The notes under the pieces were generated by a model that searched no databases, was not told the DNA's origin, and saw nothing but the letters and a program-made list of their open reading frames with translations. The translations under genes were made by a program, and so were the position numbers. Positions 29,218 through 41,197 of a stretch of 64,000 nt of DNA are shown here, piece after piece. Source of the DNA: Chlorophyllum brunneum (Eukaryota > Basidiomycota > Agaricomycetes > Agaricales > Agaricaceae); the NCBI GenBank assembly GCA_963576785.1, contig OY756145.1, positions 1,302,001 through 1,366,000 on the forward strand. Reading direction: 5' to 3'. Within the stretch, counting starts at the first letter, position 1; every line of letters begins with the position of its first letter.

Positions 29218-32200
29218 ATATGAGGATGATCAGGCTCCGGAGGGAAGCTGAATGTGGCTAGGTTACGTCACAAGAAGTTGATGAATGTCTTAATGGTGTC
29301 GATGCCAAAGTGATGATCAAAGTTATTACAACAATGGAGGATGTGCAACCTAGTCTGGACCATCTGATTGTTGCAGTGGAGGCAAGATAAATCCTCGTTG
29401 GGGAAGAACCAAAGTCGGTATTCGCCAATCAGAGCATGGCATAGAATGGCGTGACACACTCTTGCAAAGAGCTGTGGCTGGTAACCGCATTCTCATATCC
29501 AGGGACTGGATTTGATGTGCGACGGTAGAGCAGAGGCCCCATTCGCTTGCACCGGGAGGTGAAGGAAGGAGCTACTGCTGTATTTCTTGAATCCAAACAT
29601 GGCTTGCCATGTATGAATGGCTTGTTCAGCAGACTTCTTGTGTAAGTAGTCTATGGAGTTAGGGACTCGGTGATTTTGACCCCAGTTAGGCCAGGCAACT
29701 GTTTGGATCCAGTTGTGTGTGGCTTTCTGTATTCCATACTTGCACTTCGACGGAGTGTGAGAAAACAAAAGGTGGTGTTGGTCAGACTTGTTGAACCAAG
29801 CCAGGAGTGCCTTCGATGTAAGGATAGATTGCCGTTGGCAAGAGTGCAGCAAGCAATCAAGTAGGAGCTGGGAGGCTGCAAGGGAGTTGGTGAACACATG
29901 GATATGTTCAACCTGGTTGTAGTCATCGGAGGTGAGAACCTTGGTGATTCCTAGGTACTGTGCAACCAGTTCGGTATCAGTCAACGTTGTTCCTCCGAGC
30001 CTCTTTATGATAGAGCTCCCTCTGTCTAAGTGTCGAATAGTAGCTGCCGCCGTGAACTGGCTAGCAAGTGGATTAGAGTTGGGGTGGACCGAGCTATCTA
30101 TGCCAATAATGATGGACTTGTAGTTCGTTGTCGCATTTGTCATTACATTGTCCCAAAGTGTCTTCGAGAGGTGGGGTTTGTCCCAGTTGAATCCTATAAA
30201 AAATACATTAGTATAGAAGCAGTCAAGTAACCTATGTCCGGACCAAATAGTTTTAGAAACAGAGTTGAAATGTTCTACATAACGAGTCTCAGGGGTGGGG
30301 CGGGAAATGTCCATCACAGCTCCAAGTGTCTTCTTCTTCTGAATCTCCATGAAATTCTTAATGTGAAGTTGGTGGAGGGAAGAATGATATTCTTTTGTCA
30401 GTCTTGCCAGTGTATGTTCATTGTCCAATGTGTGAAGCCTCAACGTTTGTTGTTTGGCCAACTTTCGGAGATGGAGTTTGATGGGCATGAGCCCTGCGAG
30501 GGACTCCATGCCACCAGTGGGAGACATTCGGAAGGCCCCAGTGATCCATAGGGCTGCCTGTTGCTGCATTTTGTTGAGGATTTCACAAGTTCCTTTTGTT
30601 TGTGACTTATCATGAAACCATAATCAGTATCCATATGTTGCCACCAGAACAACACACAAATGGTACAGTAGTCTTTTGTTGCTAGAGAACAGACCACACA
30701 CGGAGTTTCCTAGCATTTTCATCACCTTGATCGAGGATATCACCTTGGTGGAATAGTAGTGGACATGCTCCTTGAAGGTTAGCATCCTGTCAAAGTAGAA
30801 ACTGAGGTAACACCAGTAGGTTTTTGGCTTGAGGGGGGTATGACCAGTGAATGGAGGGGATCCCAAATTGATAGAGGGATTGGAGTCCTGCCTTGCATGT
30901 GTAAAGTGAAAGACTTCAGATTTGCTGTGTTCAATCACTAGGCCAAATTCATTCATGAGCCGCTCCATTTTGCGGTACATGTGTTGGAGTATTTCAACGT
31001 TCCTTTCGAGGGATGGGGATTGAGTGACAAGAGTACCATCATCTACAAATGATAGGACATCAAAGTCCCATTTGTCATGGTGTTCCTCCATACATACGTC
31101 GAATATTTGGAGGAGGGGGGTGAGATAAAGAGTGGATAAAATAGGGCTAAGGGCCGAGCCTTGTCCTACTCCAACTGCCACGTCGAATTCAGGGGAGCTT
31201 TCATTGTTTCACAGGTAGGTAGTGCAGTGTTCCTTGAGAGAATTATTGAAGAAACCCGTGATTTGAGGAGGAAATCCTTGCCAAGTGAGGATGTTAGTAA
31301 GGAGGTTGTGGTTGAGGAAAGGGAAGAATTGGGTGACATTAAATGCGAGCACTGATGTTTTCTTTTTCTTTGTCCATGCTCTCTGGATAATGTGGGTTAA
31401 GAAAAGCCCCATGTTCTTGGTGGATTGTTGTTGGATGGCTCCCAGTTGATGAGGGTGGAGAACTTTGAACTTCACCACCTTGAATTGGAGTCATTTGGCC
31501 AATATCTTTTCTATTAGCTTGCCAAGCATATTGAGGAGGACAATTGGTTGAAAAGCCTTTGGGGTAGAGTAGTCGGGTTTGTTGGGTTTAGGGATGATTA
31601 CCGACGTTGATTTTTTGAAGTGTGAGGGCCAGTGTCCGAGGGACAGGCATGCGCAGCTGATTCGGAGGAAGAGATCGGCACAAGTATTACTGGCAACAAT
31701 CTGCTTGAGGTAGGACCAGGATAAATGGTTGGGGCCAGGGGCGGAAGAATTCGAGGTATCCTTGAGTGACTCTCTCATTTCTAAGAGAGAGAAATCAACC
31801 CAAGTCCTATTCTCCATACCAATTGGTGGAGGAAGTTCTTCCAAGATTGCTGCATTGACAGGTCTGTCTTGGGCCAAATTATAGTGTTGGTCAAGGGCCA
31901 TCCATAAATTGTCCATGGTAAGACAAGGTCAACCATTGTGGTGAATGGCTATGGTAGCCAGGAGAGCGCATCCTTTTACCTATGGCATAAGATCCCATGG
32001 GCAATGATTATTGACTGAGATTTCTTGTATTTTCTTGTCAAAGTAGGCCCTTTTCATTTTCCTTGTGGTCTTCCAAAAGGTGTTCCATTTGTGTTTGTTC
32101 TTACGGTCTGCACAATAAGTAGCGAGAGCCTCAGAGTATTCTGCATTCCACTAGGTCTTAGACCTAGTGGTGATTTTGGTCTTCTTCACATTGCAATTCC

Positions 32201-33197
32201 AGGACCTGTCAAATAAAACTCCCAATTCGGTGACAGCTCTCTCCAATTCATCCATGTTATTCATCAGCCAGTTCTTGTTGTTTATCCCCTCCATGATGTC
32301 TATCAGGAATTTGGTTTCCTCTTCCAATTCTTTAGGAATTGTCAATCTTTCGATGGCAACATCTATTTGCGGAATAGGAATTCTGATTATAAGAGGGGCG
32401 TAGTCTGAGTTGTATCAATCACCTTCCTGGATAGCATGGGTGGGGATATATGGTAACACTCCTGATACAAACAACAGGTCAATGACCATGTCTGGTAGGT
32501 TGGGGTCTGAGGCATAGTGTGTTGGTTTGGCCACAGATAGAATAGATCTTTCTAAGTTGAGGGCTTTGGTGATCATGAGGAGATAGTCTGCACTTACCGG
32601 ATGTTGGTCCGTTGAAGGGTCCCATCACTCAGATCAAATGTTGATATCCCTACCTAGTAAGAGGAAGGGCAGAAGGTCAAAGAGGCACTCCTCAAGGAAG
32701 TAGAGCACAGTGTTACGGCTGTCCTTGTATATGTTAAGCAACAGTAGTTCTTCTCCTCCTGCACAAAGAGAAATGCACAGAAGGTCTCGATGTTCTATAA
32801 TATCTCTTCTGAGAGAGGGTCAGAGACACTTGAGTCTCTTGTGAGCAAAAGCAAGGACTCAGGGAGTGGTACGGTGTTCCATATTCACTGTCTATTGAGG
32901 GTGATGCTGGTGTCCAACTTGGAGGACTTCTTCAGTTATAATTGGATACGAGAGGAGCATCCAGTCCAGGTGGACCGGGCCTCCCATGAGGGGGGAACCG
33001 TCATTGGAGACGGGGGAAGGGATATCACGGATGTATCTCCACGGGGGTTCTTGTATGAGAAGGAGGTCGACATCACCTCTATGCATGAGAACTGTCTCTA
33101 TCACTCCATATAATCTTCCAATGTTGTGAGAGCAGACCTTCAACTCACTCAGAAGCGAGCAAGGAGGCCTGTCTTGATCATTAGGTGTGTTATTCAT
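29218..33197 (-). pseudogene. LINE C ORF2: endonuclease, RT, RNase H, CCHC tail
   Basis: Endonuclease start at 33197 (CSHNIGRLYGVIETV, LLLIQEPPWRYIRD). An EN/RT linker follows (31916-31491, KSTSVIIPKPNKPDYSTPKA). The RT has SVLAFNVTQFFPFLNHNLL (31380 area) and LSFVDDGTLVTQSPS (31050 area), so block C FVDD is intact. A 358-codon open stretch (30569-29493) covers the RT thumb (MQQQAALWITGAFRMSP), the RNase H-like domain (SIIIGIDSSVHPNSN, TELVAQYLGITKVL) and the C-terminal part. The CCHC-like end is SCLHCNNQMVQTRLHILHC (29390-29334). About six stops or shifts break the frame. It is younger than LINE A or LINE B judged by remaining open stretches. Confidence 0.88.
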
Positions 33198-33214
33198 TGA
33201 TGGGGGTTAGTCTG

Positions 33215-35369
33215 GCTTTGACTAGCCAGGGATGATGAGGAGGGAGGCAATGGGACTCCTTTGTTAGCTCTTAGTTCGAGCGCTTTATTGGCATGCCAAT
33301 CGTGGTCGAATTGTTTCTTTCAGAAATGACATTTACGGTTAGTAGCAAGGTGATCCTTGCCACAGTTGGAGCACATAGACTTGTGGGGGCATGGTTCTCC
33401 AGTGGGGGTGGCCACAATGGGTGGGTCCACTTTGTCGTTGCCCTTGCAGCAGTAGGCAAAGGTGCGATGGTTGGCGGTGGAGTGGGGACCTTTGCAGTGA
33501 GCACAGGTGAACAGCCTTGTACGGCATCAGATGAGAGGATGGCCCCATCTGCAGCACTTGGCACAGAACAGAACTCCTGGGTTGGCGTTGGCCCTCCTGA
33601 TGCAGAAGAGACCCCTGTAAATATTGAGAAACTTGTCCTCAATCTTTGTGATATTGGACCTCACTTGGAGTCCCAGATTTCGAACCATACCATGCAGGTG
33701 TCAGAGTGTTTATTGCATTGCACTCTTGGTTGCATTGCAAACTGTATGGCATCCGAGTGGATAGAATTCCAGATGCTGGTGATGACATCAGCTTCGGTGA
33801 GGACCTGTCCTCGAGGTGTGATGTAACTAACATCCATAACTTTCACAAATAATTTGGACCTGGGAAGGGAAACATTGCCCAAGGTGATCCCTCCAAATTT
33901 CTCCTTGAGCCACGCCTTGATGATGTCAAGCTCAGTAGGGGTCAACACCTCCGAGGTGTGGACCATAAGGCCCAGCTTACCCTGCAAGGCAGCAATGACC
34001 CTAGTCTTGGATTTCTCTACTATAAGACAAACATTAAGGGAGTCAATGATGGCCCCGAAATTGGTGACGTTGGGCCTGGTAAGAAGGGGAATGATGACTT
34101 GCTTGTGCGAGGGACCATTCAGCATAGAGCGAATTACACCAGCTTTCTTAGCCGGCTTCTTGTTCACAGGGGAGGAGGTGGAGAAGGCAGTGTCGTACAT
34201 TGCTACAACTTCTCATAAGACAATTCTGGGAACTTGCTCACAAACTCTAGGAGTTTGAGAGGATCGCACCCAGTGGAAGCAGGAGTAGAGGTGGAGTTCT
34301 TACCCCCTTTAGCCGCAGCTGCAGCATAGGAGGTTTTAACGCCTTCCTTGGGTTTCTCGGTATCCTTTGGGGGGAAAACTGTATCTTTGGCGGTCTTGGT
34401 AGCCTTACCAGGCACAGGAGCAGGGTTTTTACCCCTTAGTTTGGTGATAGCAGGTTTCATGTCTGTTGATTTAGGTTTTTGGCCCCCATGCTTCTTATTG
34501 CAAATGACAGTCTTGAACTCCACCTCAGTGATAATTTGCATGTCATTATCAGAGATGCCTGAATGAGTGACTTCATTGCCATTGATGATACCCAGAGTGA
34601 CAATGTGCTCAACGACCTTCATGTGAATGTCATCAGGTTTATGCGAGGGGGCTTTGGAGGCCACGTGTCATAGGAGAGAAGTGTTTGGCTGAGGTGTTTC
34701 CTCAGTGCGGACAGTAATCTTACCAAAATTGACCCCTATCCAACCAAGGAGATCATTCTTCTACTCATCAATGGCAATCTTGAGCCATCCCGCTTTCATC
34801 AAGGTTCCCATTAAATCTGTGAAAGCTTGCCCAAATGCGAGCCCATTGTCGCCACTTATGTTATACAAACTGCAAGCCTTTACCCACTCAGCCAGCCTGC
34901 CAACTTCTCTCACAGCATCATCATAGAACTCCTCCGGACCATCATTCTGTTCTGCAGTGTCTTCCTCAACTACTTTGGCTTTGGACGCCAACTCCTCTTC
35001 AACTCAGTCAGCCCAGTCCTTGTTGTCATCCTTGCCTGAATAATAATGGTTGCCTTCCGGCCTTATTTGTTTGGATGATTGGTGGGCGGTCTTTTCCACA
35101 TCACTATTGAGGGGGCCTAATGGCCGTGGGGGGGTTGACAGCACTCTGCTGAGGACTGACAGGGGAATGGTATTGCTATAGGCTTGGTCAGTAGGAATGA
35201 CAGGCCTAGGCATAGATGGCATCCTAGGGAATAGGATACCAGGAGGGGGCAGAGCCAGAGAGGCTGTGAAGATGGAGGGAGCTGGAACATGTGGTGTGTT
35301 CCCAAAGACATCCCTATCACTGTTAGGCATAGGCTCTCTTAGGGAGAGATTGGAACATAGCACAGGCAT
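33215..35369 (-). pseudogene. LINE C ORF1: nucleic-acid-binding protein
   Basis: ATG at 35369 (MPVLCSNLSLREPMP), a Pro/Ser-rich N-terminal region to 35004, and a stop. A helical block follows (34991-34761, EVGRLAEWVKACSLYNISG). Next is a Lys/Pro-rich block (34664-34203, with YAAAAAKGGKNSTSTPA). The conserved ORF1 core is at 34200-33661 (KQVIIPLLTRPNVTNFG, ALQGKLGLMVHTSEVLTP, IKAWLKEKFGGITLG). Frame-shifted CCHC knuckles follow to about 33290 (FCAKCCRWGHPLI, MCSNCGKDHL). At least three stops are present. It likely formed the RNA-binding particle of the LINE. Confidence 0.8.
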
Positions 35370-35518
35370 TGTATATCCTCTGTACTGTAGACTAGCACCT
35401 TAAAATCAACTTTTTGCAAATTAATGGTGGTGGTATGAGTCAAAGAAGGGATGTTTTTTTTTTTTTTTTTTTTTGACAATGTTAATACCTTTGGTAAGGC
35501 AGTCTACTAACTTGTACA

Positions 35519-36036
35519 TGCTGTATTTCCTGAGCACATTGAGCTCTTCAAGACATGCTGTATTTCCTGAGCACATTGAGCTCTTCAAGACATGCTGTAT
35601 TTCCTGAGCACATTGAGCTCTTCAAGACATGCTGTATTTCCTGAGCACATTGAGCTCTTCAAGACATGCTGTATTTCCTGAGCACATTGAGCTCTTCAAG
35701 ACATGCTGTATTTCCTGAGCACATTGAGCTCTTCAAGACATGCTGTATTTCCTGAGCACATTGAGCTCTTCAAGACATGCTGTATTTCCTGAGCACATTG
35801 AGCTCTTCAAGACATGCTGTATTTCCTGAGCACATTGAGCTCTTCAAGACATGCTGTATTTCCTGAGCACATTGAGCTCTTCAAGACATGCTGTATTTCC
35901 TGAGCACATTGAGCTCTTCAAGACATGCTGTATTTCCTGAGCACATTGAGCTCTTCAAGACATGCTGTATTTCCTGAGCACATTGAGCTCTTCAAGACAT
36001 GCTGTATTTCCTGAGCACATTGAGCTCTTCAAGACA
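35519..36036. repeat. Minisatellite: 14 perfect 37-bp units
   Basis: The unit starts TGCTGTATTTCCTGAGCACA and ends TTGAGCTCTTCAAGACA. Fourteen consecutive copies appear identical; 14 x 37 = 518 bp exactly fills 35519-36036. It arose inside the copia D RT N-terminal region: one unit encodes part of ACLEELNVLRKYSM on the minus strand. 37 is not a multiple of three, so each extra unit shifts the frame. The equivalent region in copia G (ACLEELNSLKERH) has one copy. Confidence 0.97.
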
Positions 36037-37739
36037 TGCCTTAAGCCATTCGTCACACTCAGTAGGTAGCAACTTGGCAAGGTCCCGAAATTGGACTGGC
36101 TGTGGTGACAGGGAAGTCATACTGGCCTTAGAAAGTCAGTAATAGATTAACTCCATACTGCTTTCATGAATTAATCAGTGAAGCTCTTCCTCACTTGGCT
36201 CAAGCATGGGTGAATCAATGTCAATGTTCTGCTCACATGTTAGTGGGAGAGGTTGTGGCCTATCAGGCACATACTCATTCTCTCCTGGATTGTGATCACC
36301 AAGCCCTGGTGGGGCATTAGATCAGCTAGAATTCCATTGTTCTTGTCTTGGCTGACTAAAAGGTTTGTACCTTTCATAGTTCCTAAGGATGTCCTTTGGG
36401 TGTTGGTGGTTGCCATAGATATTTCCTTCTCTTTGTAGAATCTAAAGGGTAGTTTGATCATGAAGTTTGCTTGGTGCTTTGATATCCAGATAAGAAATGA
36501 AGATCCCTTCTGGAATGGGTATAGGAGCCCAGTCATCAGCACATGGATTAGGTGCAGATACAGCCTCTTCAACATTATCCTCAACCTTAACTCCTCCTGG
36601 AGGCTGAGATGGCATAGGTAGAGAGGGAGGTGAAGTGGGATCCTTGTAGGATAATCCAGGAGAAGATCCTCTAGAAGAGGAAGAAGACAGAGGTGACAGA
36701 GTCCACTCTCTGGGACTAGGAGTAGGAGTTTGTAGACAAGGAGGTGGCAGCAGTGGTCCAGTGCACGGCATACTCAGACTGGATGGTCTTGGAACAAATC
36801 CATCTCCAGAAGGGGGAGGATTTAAGATATCTTGATCATTTGAATTGCTATTATTCAGTGGCAATTGGCCTTGTTGTTTGGACTGTGATGGACATCTAGG
36901 GAAATAGAGTTCATTGAAGACAGCATAGGGGGAGACAAAGATAGAATTGTTTTGCTGATGGCATATAAACTTAAAGTTACTGCCATTACCTGTGTAACTA
37001 ATAAAGATCATCAATTCCGATTTAGGTGCAAGTTTGTCTTGCCACACCTCATTAGAAAGGTATATGTAGGCCCCACAACTGAACACTCAGAGATGAGAAA
37101 CATCAGGTTTCCTTCCAAACCATATCTCATAGGGGGTAACCCATTTCAGGTGCTTCATAGATGTCCTATTATAGACATGAGCAGCCATATCAAATACAAA
37201 CTCCCAGTAGCTAGCTGGAAGGCACGCTTCAAGTCACATAGATTGTGCCTTTTCTAGAAGTGTTTAATTAAGATGTTTGGTATGCCCATTCTGTTGGTGA
37301 ATGTGTGGCACACTTGTTTCATGAAGGATTTCTTTTCTCAGCAAAATAGTCCTTGAGTTCCTGAAACATATATTCTCCTCCATTATCAGAGTGCACTTGC
37401 TTGATGTGTTTGCCTGTTTGGTTCATCACCAATTCAGCATATGCCTTGAAGGCATGTGCAGCATCTGATTTGTTGCACAAAAAGGAAATGTGTACAGAGG
37501 AAGAGTAGTCATCAAGGAATGTCATAACCTATTTGAACTTATGATAGGACAAAATGGGGAGCTCCTGAAGATCTGAATAGATCAATTCAAGGATTTTGGA
37601 TGTGCAAGATGTATTCTTATGGTAGGCCTTGTTTGGCAGCTTTCCAAGTGCACAACCAGGGCAAACCTTCTGTTCCTTTGGTGGAAGCACCAGAACAAAT
37701 CTATGTGTTTTGGCATATAATCTAGAGCCTTGAGCAAAG
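36037..37739 (-). pseudogene. Copia D integrase and integrase-RT linker
   Basis: Minus order from 37739: the pre-integrase zinc part VCPGCALGKLPNKAYHKNT (37671-37615), LQELPILSYHKF, integrase core MTFLDDYSSSVHISF (37525) and VHSDNGGEYMFQELKDYF. An internal frame change follows, then MFSCGAYIYLSNEVW (37086) and the Pro/Ser-rich linker to 36442. RT N-terminal codons before the 37-bp array finish it. The DDE Asp residues are visible. Copia G has the matching block LPILSYHKFKWVMTIMDDFS. The reading is broken between 37319 and 37086. Confidence 0.88.
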
Positions 37740-37748
37740 GTGCTGTAC

Positions 37749-38880
37749 AATGGAAGTTGCCGGTACCCAGTGTCCAGCAGAGTAGCCAGCTCATGGAACC
37801 AGCCACTCACTATCTCATCCTAACACTCCAACCCGACTAGTGTGTGATGAGTTGCGACAGTCTCCACACTTCTTAAATTTTATTACCCTCCTTTATTTAT
37901 ACATTTATCACTATCATTCTCTTGCATCCCACTATACCCAATCCATAACCCACATTAACTCTGCCTTGGCTAGATGCACCTTGCTCCTCACTTGCTATGA
38001 CCCAACAGCTTCATGGCCTCAACCTAGGTGGCTCACTGGGCCCATCCTTGCAAGCCTGTTCCCCTCTGCTACCAACATCTGCATCCACACAGATACTAGT
38101 CCAACTGAACCACAACAGTCCAGCCCTCACCCATCAAGCTTCCTGGCCTATCACCCCTGCCCTTGCTAGCAGCCAACAGGCCCCAACCCGGAACAGGGCT
38201 TCTACCCCTGTTTATGGCACACAACTGGCTACCCTTCCCCATATAAGGCTGGCTGACCCTACTAGCCAAGACTCAGCGCACACAATAGTAACAACCTAAG
38301 CAGATAGTCAAAGCCTACCAGCAGCCAAACCATCCCAGCAACCAGGTATCAGACCCATGGTTACCTCAAGCCCAGGTCAATCACCACAGACCTTTCCCTG
38401 AACCCTTTTTCTTGAGGACAAGGCCCTACCGGAACAGGCAAACCTTACCTCATTTACACCCTCCCAAATGCCAAAACCCAAGTTTGACCCAATCAAACCA
38501 GGGTATAAGGCCAACCCACTACTTATCTATAAGTACTCTTTGCTGTTGGTCCCTCCTGCCCACAAGCTTGCCACATCATCCCTGAGGCTAAAGGCCCAAC
38601 CATAAAAAGCTGAAGGCTTTATCTATAATGGCAGCAGTAGGTAGACCGAACCTCTACCTCAGGCTAAAGGCCTCTAGGTCACTAGTAATACTACTATCTG
38701 GTGCTGCCCCACATGTTGTCCTTCCAAGGCTAATGCTATATATTTCACAGCAATTCCAGCCAGGGTACTGGCAGCTATTCAGAAACTAGACTACATATCT
38801 TATGCCTCGATCACGTTAGGTGTGCACTAAAGAGCGACCTTTAGCCCAGTGTCTGAATTGCCCATTGTATCAGAGCTTTT
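37749..38880 (+). other. DIRS-type element: leader region
   Basis: C/A-rich sequence without a recognisable protein. Short Pro/Ser/Thr-rich frames (for example 37997-38299) look non-coding or like a decayed N-terminal gag. No repeat or known site was found apart from the terminal 9-bp repeat. Confidence 0.4.
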
Positions 38881-38929
38881 GTTGCTACTAGCAAAACCTG
38901 TAGACAGGAATGAAGATAGAAACATTAGC

Positions 38930-39535
38930 ATGCAGGACTGGTATGGTGTGGCCTCTGCAGTGGAACGTGAAACCAGAAGGTACTATGGTGATGACTGAGC
39001 TGATGCTCTTCATGCCCACCACCAGATTGTGATTGGGATATCACAAGTACACTCATGGCAGGTGGCAGTCGAGTACAACATTCACCAGTGTAAGCTGGCC
39101 TTTGTAGACAAAGCTCACAACTATTCAACTCTCAACAGAAATGCTGTGTCGGTGATTATGACCAAGATTATGCTGCAATTGGTTAAAGAGCTACAGGCCT
39201 CAGTCCCATCCCTAGCCAAGTATTGTTTGACAGAGGACTCAAGCCCACTGTCACCCAAGAAACACCGCCCAGAGAACTGCTTTTGGTATGGCACATCAGG
39301 CCATCTCCCAGCCAACTGCACAGCAACTGTTACTACTGCTGGAAAACCACCAGCACTAATCATGCCCAATGCCAAGAGTAGCCAGGCTCTACAAGCCCCA
39401 GATGGCACCCAGTATTGCTTTGCCTTTGCTACTCAGAACAAATGCAAATTTGGGCACTCATGCACCTTCAACCACTCCTGCAGTCTCTGCTGGAGCTCCT
39501 CCCATGGTGCAGGAAGCTGTCACAACAAGGTCTGA
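38930..39535 (+). pseudogene. DIRS-type element: zinc-finger gag-like protein
   Basis: The frame gives MQDWYGVASAVERETRRYYG (a TGA follows), then HQIVIGISQVHSWQVAVEY and two metal-binding blocks. The first is CCHC-like (CFWYGTSGHLPANC, about 39280-39320). The second is a CCCH-type cluster (CFAFATQNKCKFGHSC, then CSLCWSSSHGAGSC), ending at 39535. Such a double zinc block lies ahead of the RT in fungal DIRS-like elements. It overlaps the RT frame start by about 160 nt in another frame. Confidence 0.65.
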
Positions 39536-39539
39536 CTTA

Positions 39540-41170
39540 CGAAGGGTAGTCACCCTACTAAACCCTGTTAAAATATGTTCTTTGTTATCTTATTTTAATA
39601 TTCTTGATGATTGGCTGCATATAATTGACAGCCTTTTGCATGGTTTCGACATTGGCTTAAACTCACATCCTAATTGCACTACTATCTTCCCTAATCATTC
39701 ATCATCATGGATGAACCCAGACTTCATTTTGGCTTACATAGCATCAGAGGAGGCAGCTGAGCAATACTCAACCTCCTTTTCCCCAGACAAGCTGGAGAAC
39801 CTCATTGGCCTATCTTGTTCCTCCCCGATTGGTTTGGTGCCCAAACCAGATTCCTCAAAGCTTCGTATGATACAAGATCTATCATACCCATATCACAACC
39901 CATCTATCCCATCTGTCAACTTGCTAATCAACCCAGACAATTTCCCCACATCCTGGGGATCTTTCAACATAACATCCAGCATGATACTCAACCTGCCTCC
40001 AGGCTGCCATACTACAACCTTTGATATATCATCAGTATACTGCCTCACACCAATTTGTCCATCCCAACAAAATTGGGCCTGTGTCTCATGGAATGGATGA
40101 GTATGGGTAGACAGAGCAGTAATGTTTGGGATGTCTTCAAGTGCAGGGGTTTTCGGAGCTGTAGCTGATATGCTAGTGGCAATTTATGGAGCTGTTGGTT
40201 TCGGACCCATCAGCAAATGGGTAGACAATTTTCTAGTCATCCAACATTCACAGCAGACATGGACCGAGGCTACGGTCATAGATCTAACAGCACAACTAGG
40301 AGTACCTTGGAGGTTGGACAAACTGTGGAAGCTAGCCACGATACAGTATTACATAGGCTTTGACTGGCATATAAGTGACAAATATGTTAGTTTTCCACTG
40401 GAAAAACGACTGAAACTTGAGGACCTTATAGTGACATGGCCCAGGGAAGATGCTTGCTTCACCTGCAAGGAGGCAGCTTTCCTTCATGGAAAGTTAGTTC
40501 ATGCATGTACCATCTACCTGCTAATACACCCATTTTTACCTCCAATTGCTGCTTTCACAGGAAGGTTCACCTCTCCATGCACATGCCTATACCCTCTGCA
40601 CAGCACCTGCAGCTGTCTCTTGAGGATTCAGGCACTATTGCCACTGCTTCCTCAGACATTGCCCTTACAGTCACCAGACCCATGCGACATCGGCTGGTGG
40701 GGAGATGCCAGTACCTCATTTGGCATTGGTGTTGTGATTGGTTCACACTAGGAGATATGGAAGTAGACGCCAGGGGTCAAAGTGGGCCCAAAACAATACT
40801 ATGACATTGGCTGGGCCAAAGCAGCTACTATCGAGCTAGGACTCCTTATAGTAATAAATTTTGGCCTAGCCCACCTGGGCCCCTTTCTGGTGAGATTGGA
40901 CAATGTAGGTGTTGTATTAGCCATCAACAAAGCATGATCCCAGAGCTACACCACTAATTAGGTCCTTCAGAGCATCTCTTCAGTCCTAGCACCACAAGGA
41001 ATGTACTTCAGGGCTACACACATTGCCAGTCATGAAAACATAGCCAACACCTTTTCTCAAGGAGATATACTAGGTTTCTTCCAGGGTTTCTCACAGGTGT
41101 CATTGCACCTTCCAAGTGGTACTATGGCACTCCCGGACCATCTCTCCAACCTCCTCCTACCATTATAGTA
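39540..41170 (+). pseudogene. DIRS-type element: reverse transcriptase and RNase H
   Basis: RT blocks: SSPIGLVPKPDSSKLRMIQD (39820 on), GCHTTTFDISSVYCL (block A), a TGA at about 40098, GMSSSAGVFGAVADMLVAIY and KWVDNFLVIQH (block C, WVDN where Y/FVDD is expected). RNase H follows: IGWWGDASTSFGIGVVIG (about 40690), a frame change, WAKAATIELGLLIVI, and VRLDNVGVVLAINKA. The catalytic RT motif is altered and stops are present, so it is inactive. The RT and RNase H order matches DIRS elements. Confidence 0.75.
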
Positions 41171-41197
41171 TGCTTTCCAGCCATTAGATCAGGGCTA

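Larger units (their letters stand above)
28695..35469 (-). mobile_element. LINE C: near full-length Tad-like LINE
   Basis: The poly(A) tail is a T-run at about 28694-28711. TSD TTTTTGACAATGT at 28682-28694 and 35470-35482 (13 bp, partly poly-T). The insertion splits the copia D RT between INIV and KNRWVF. About 6.8 kb with ORF1 and ORF2 in order, so near complete. Same family as LINE A (3352-8801). At the 5' junction there is an unexplained T-run of about 20 bases (35454-35474). The 3' end has GGACTGCGATTGAGCAC (minus strand, 28748-28732). Confidence 0.92.

Noticed and set aside
37997..38299. 100-aa frame in the leader of the DIRS-type element
   Set aside because: Low-complexity Pro/Ser/Thr translation in a C-rich stretch; another frame is equally open and neither has motifs.
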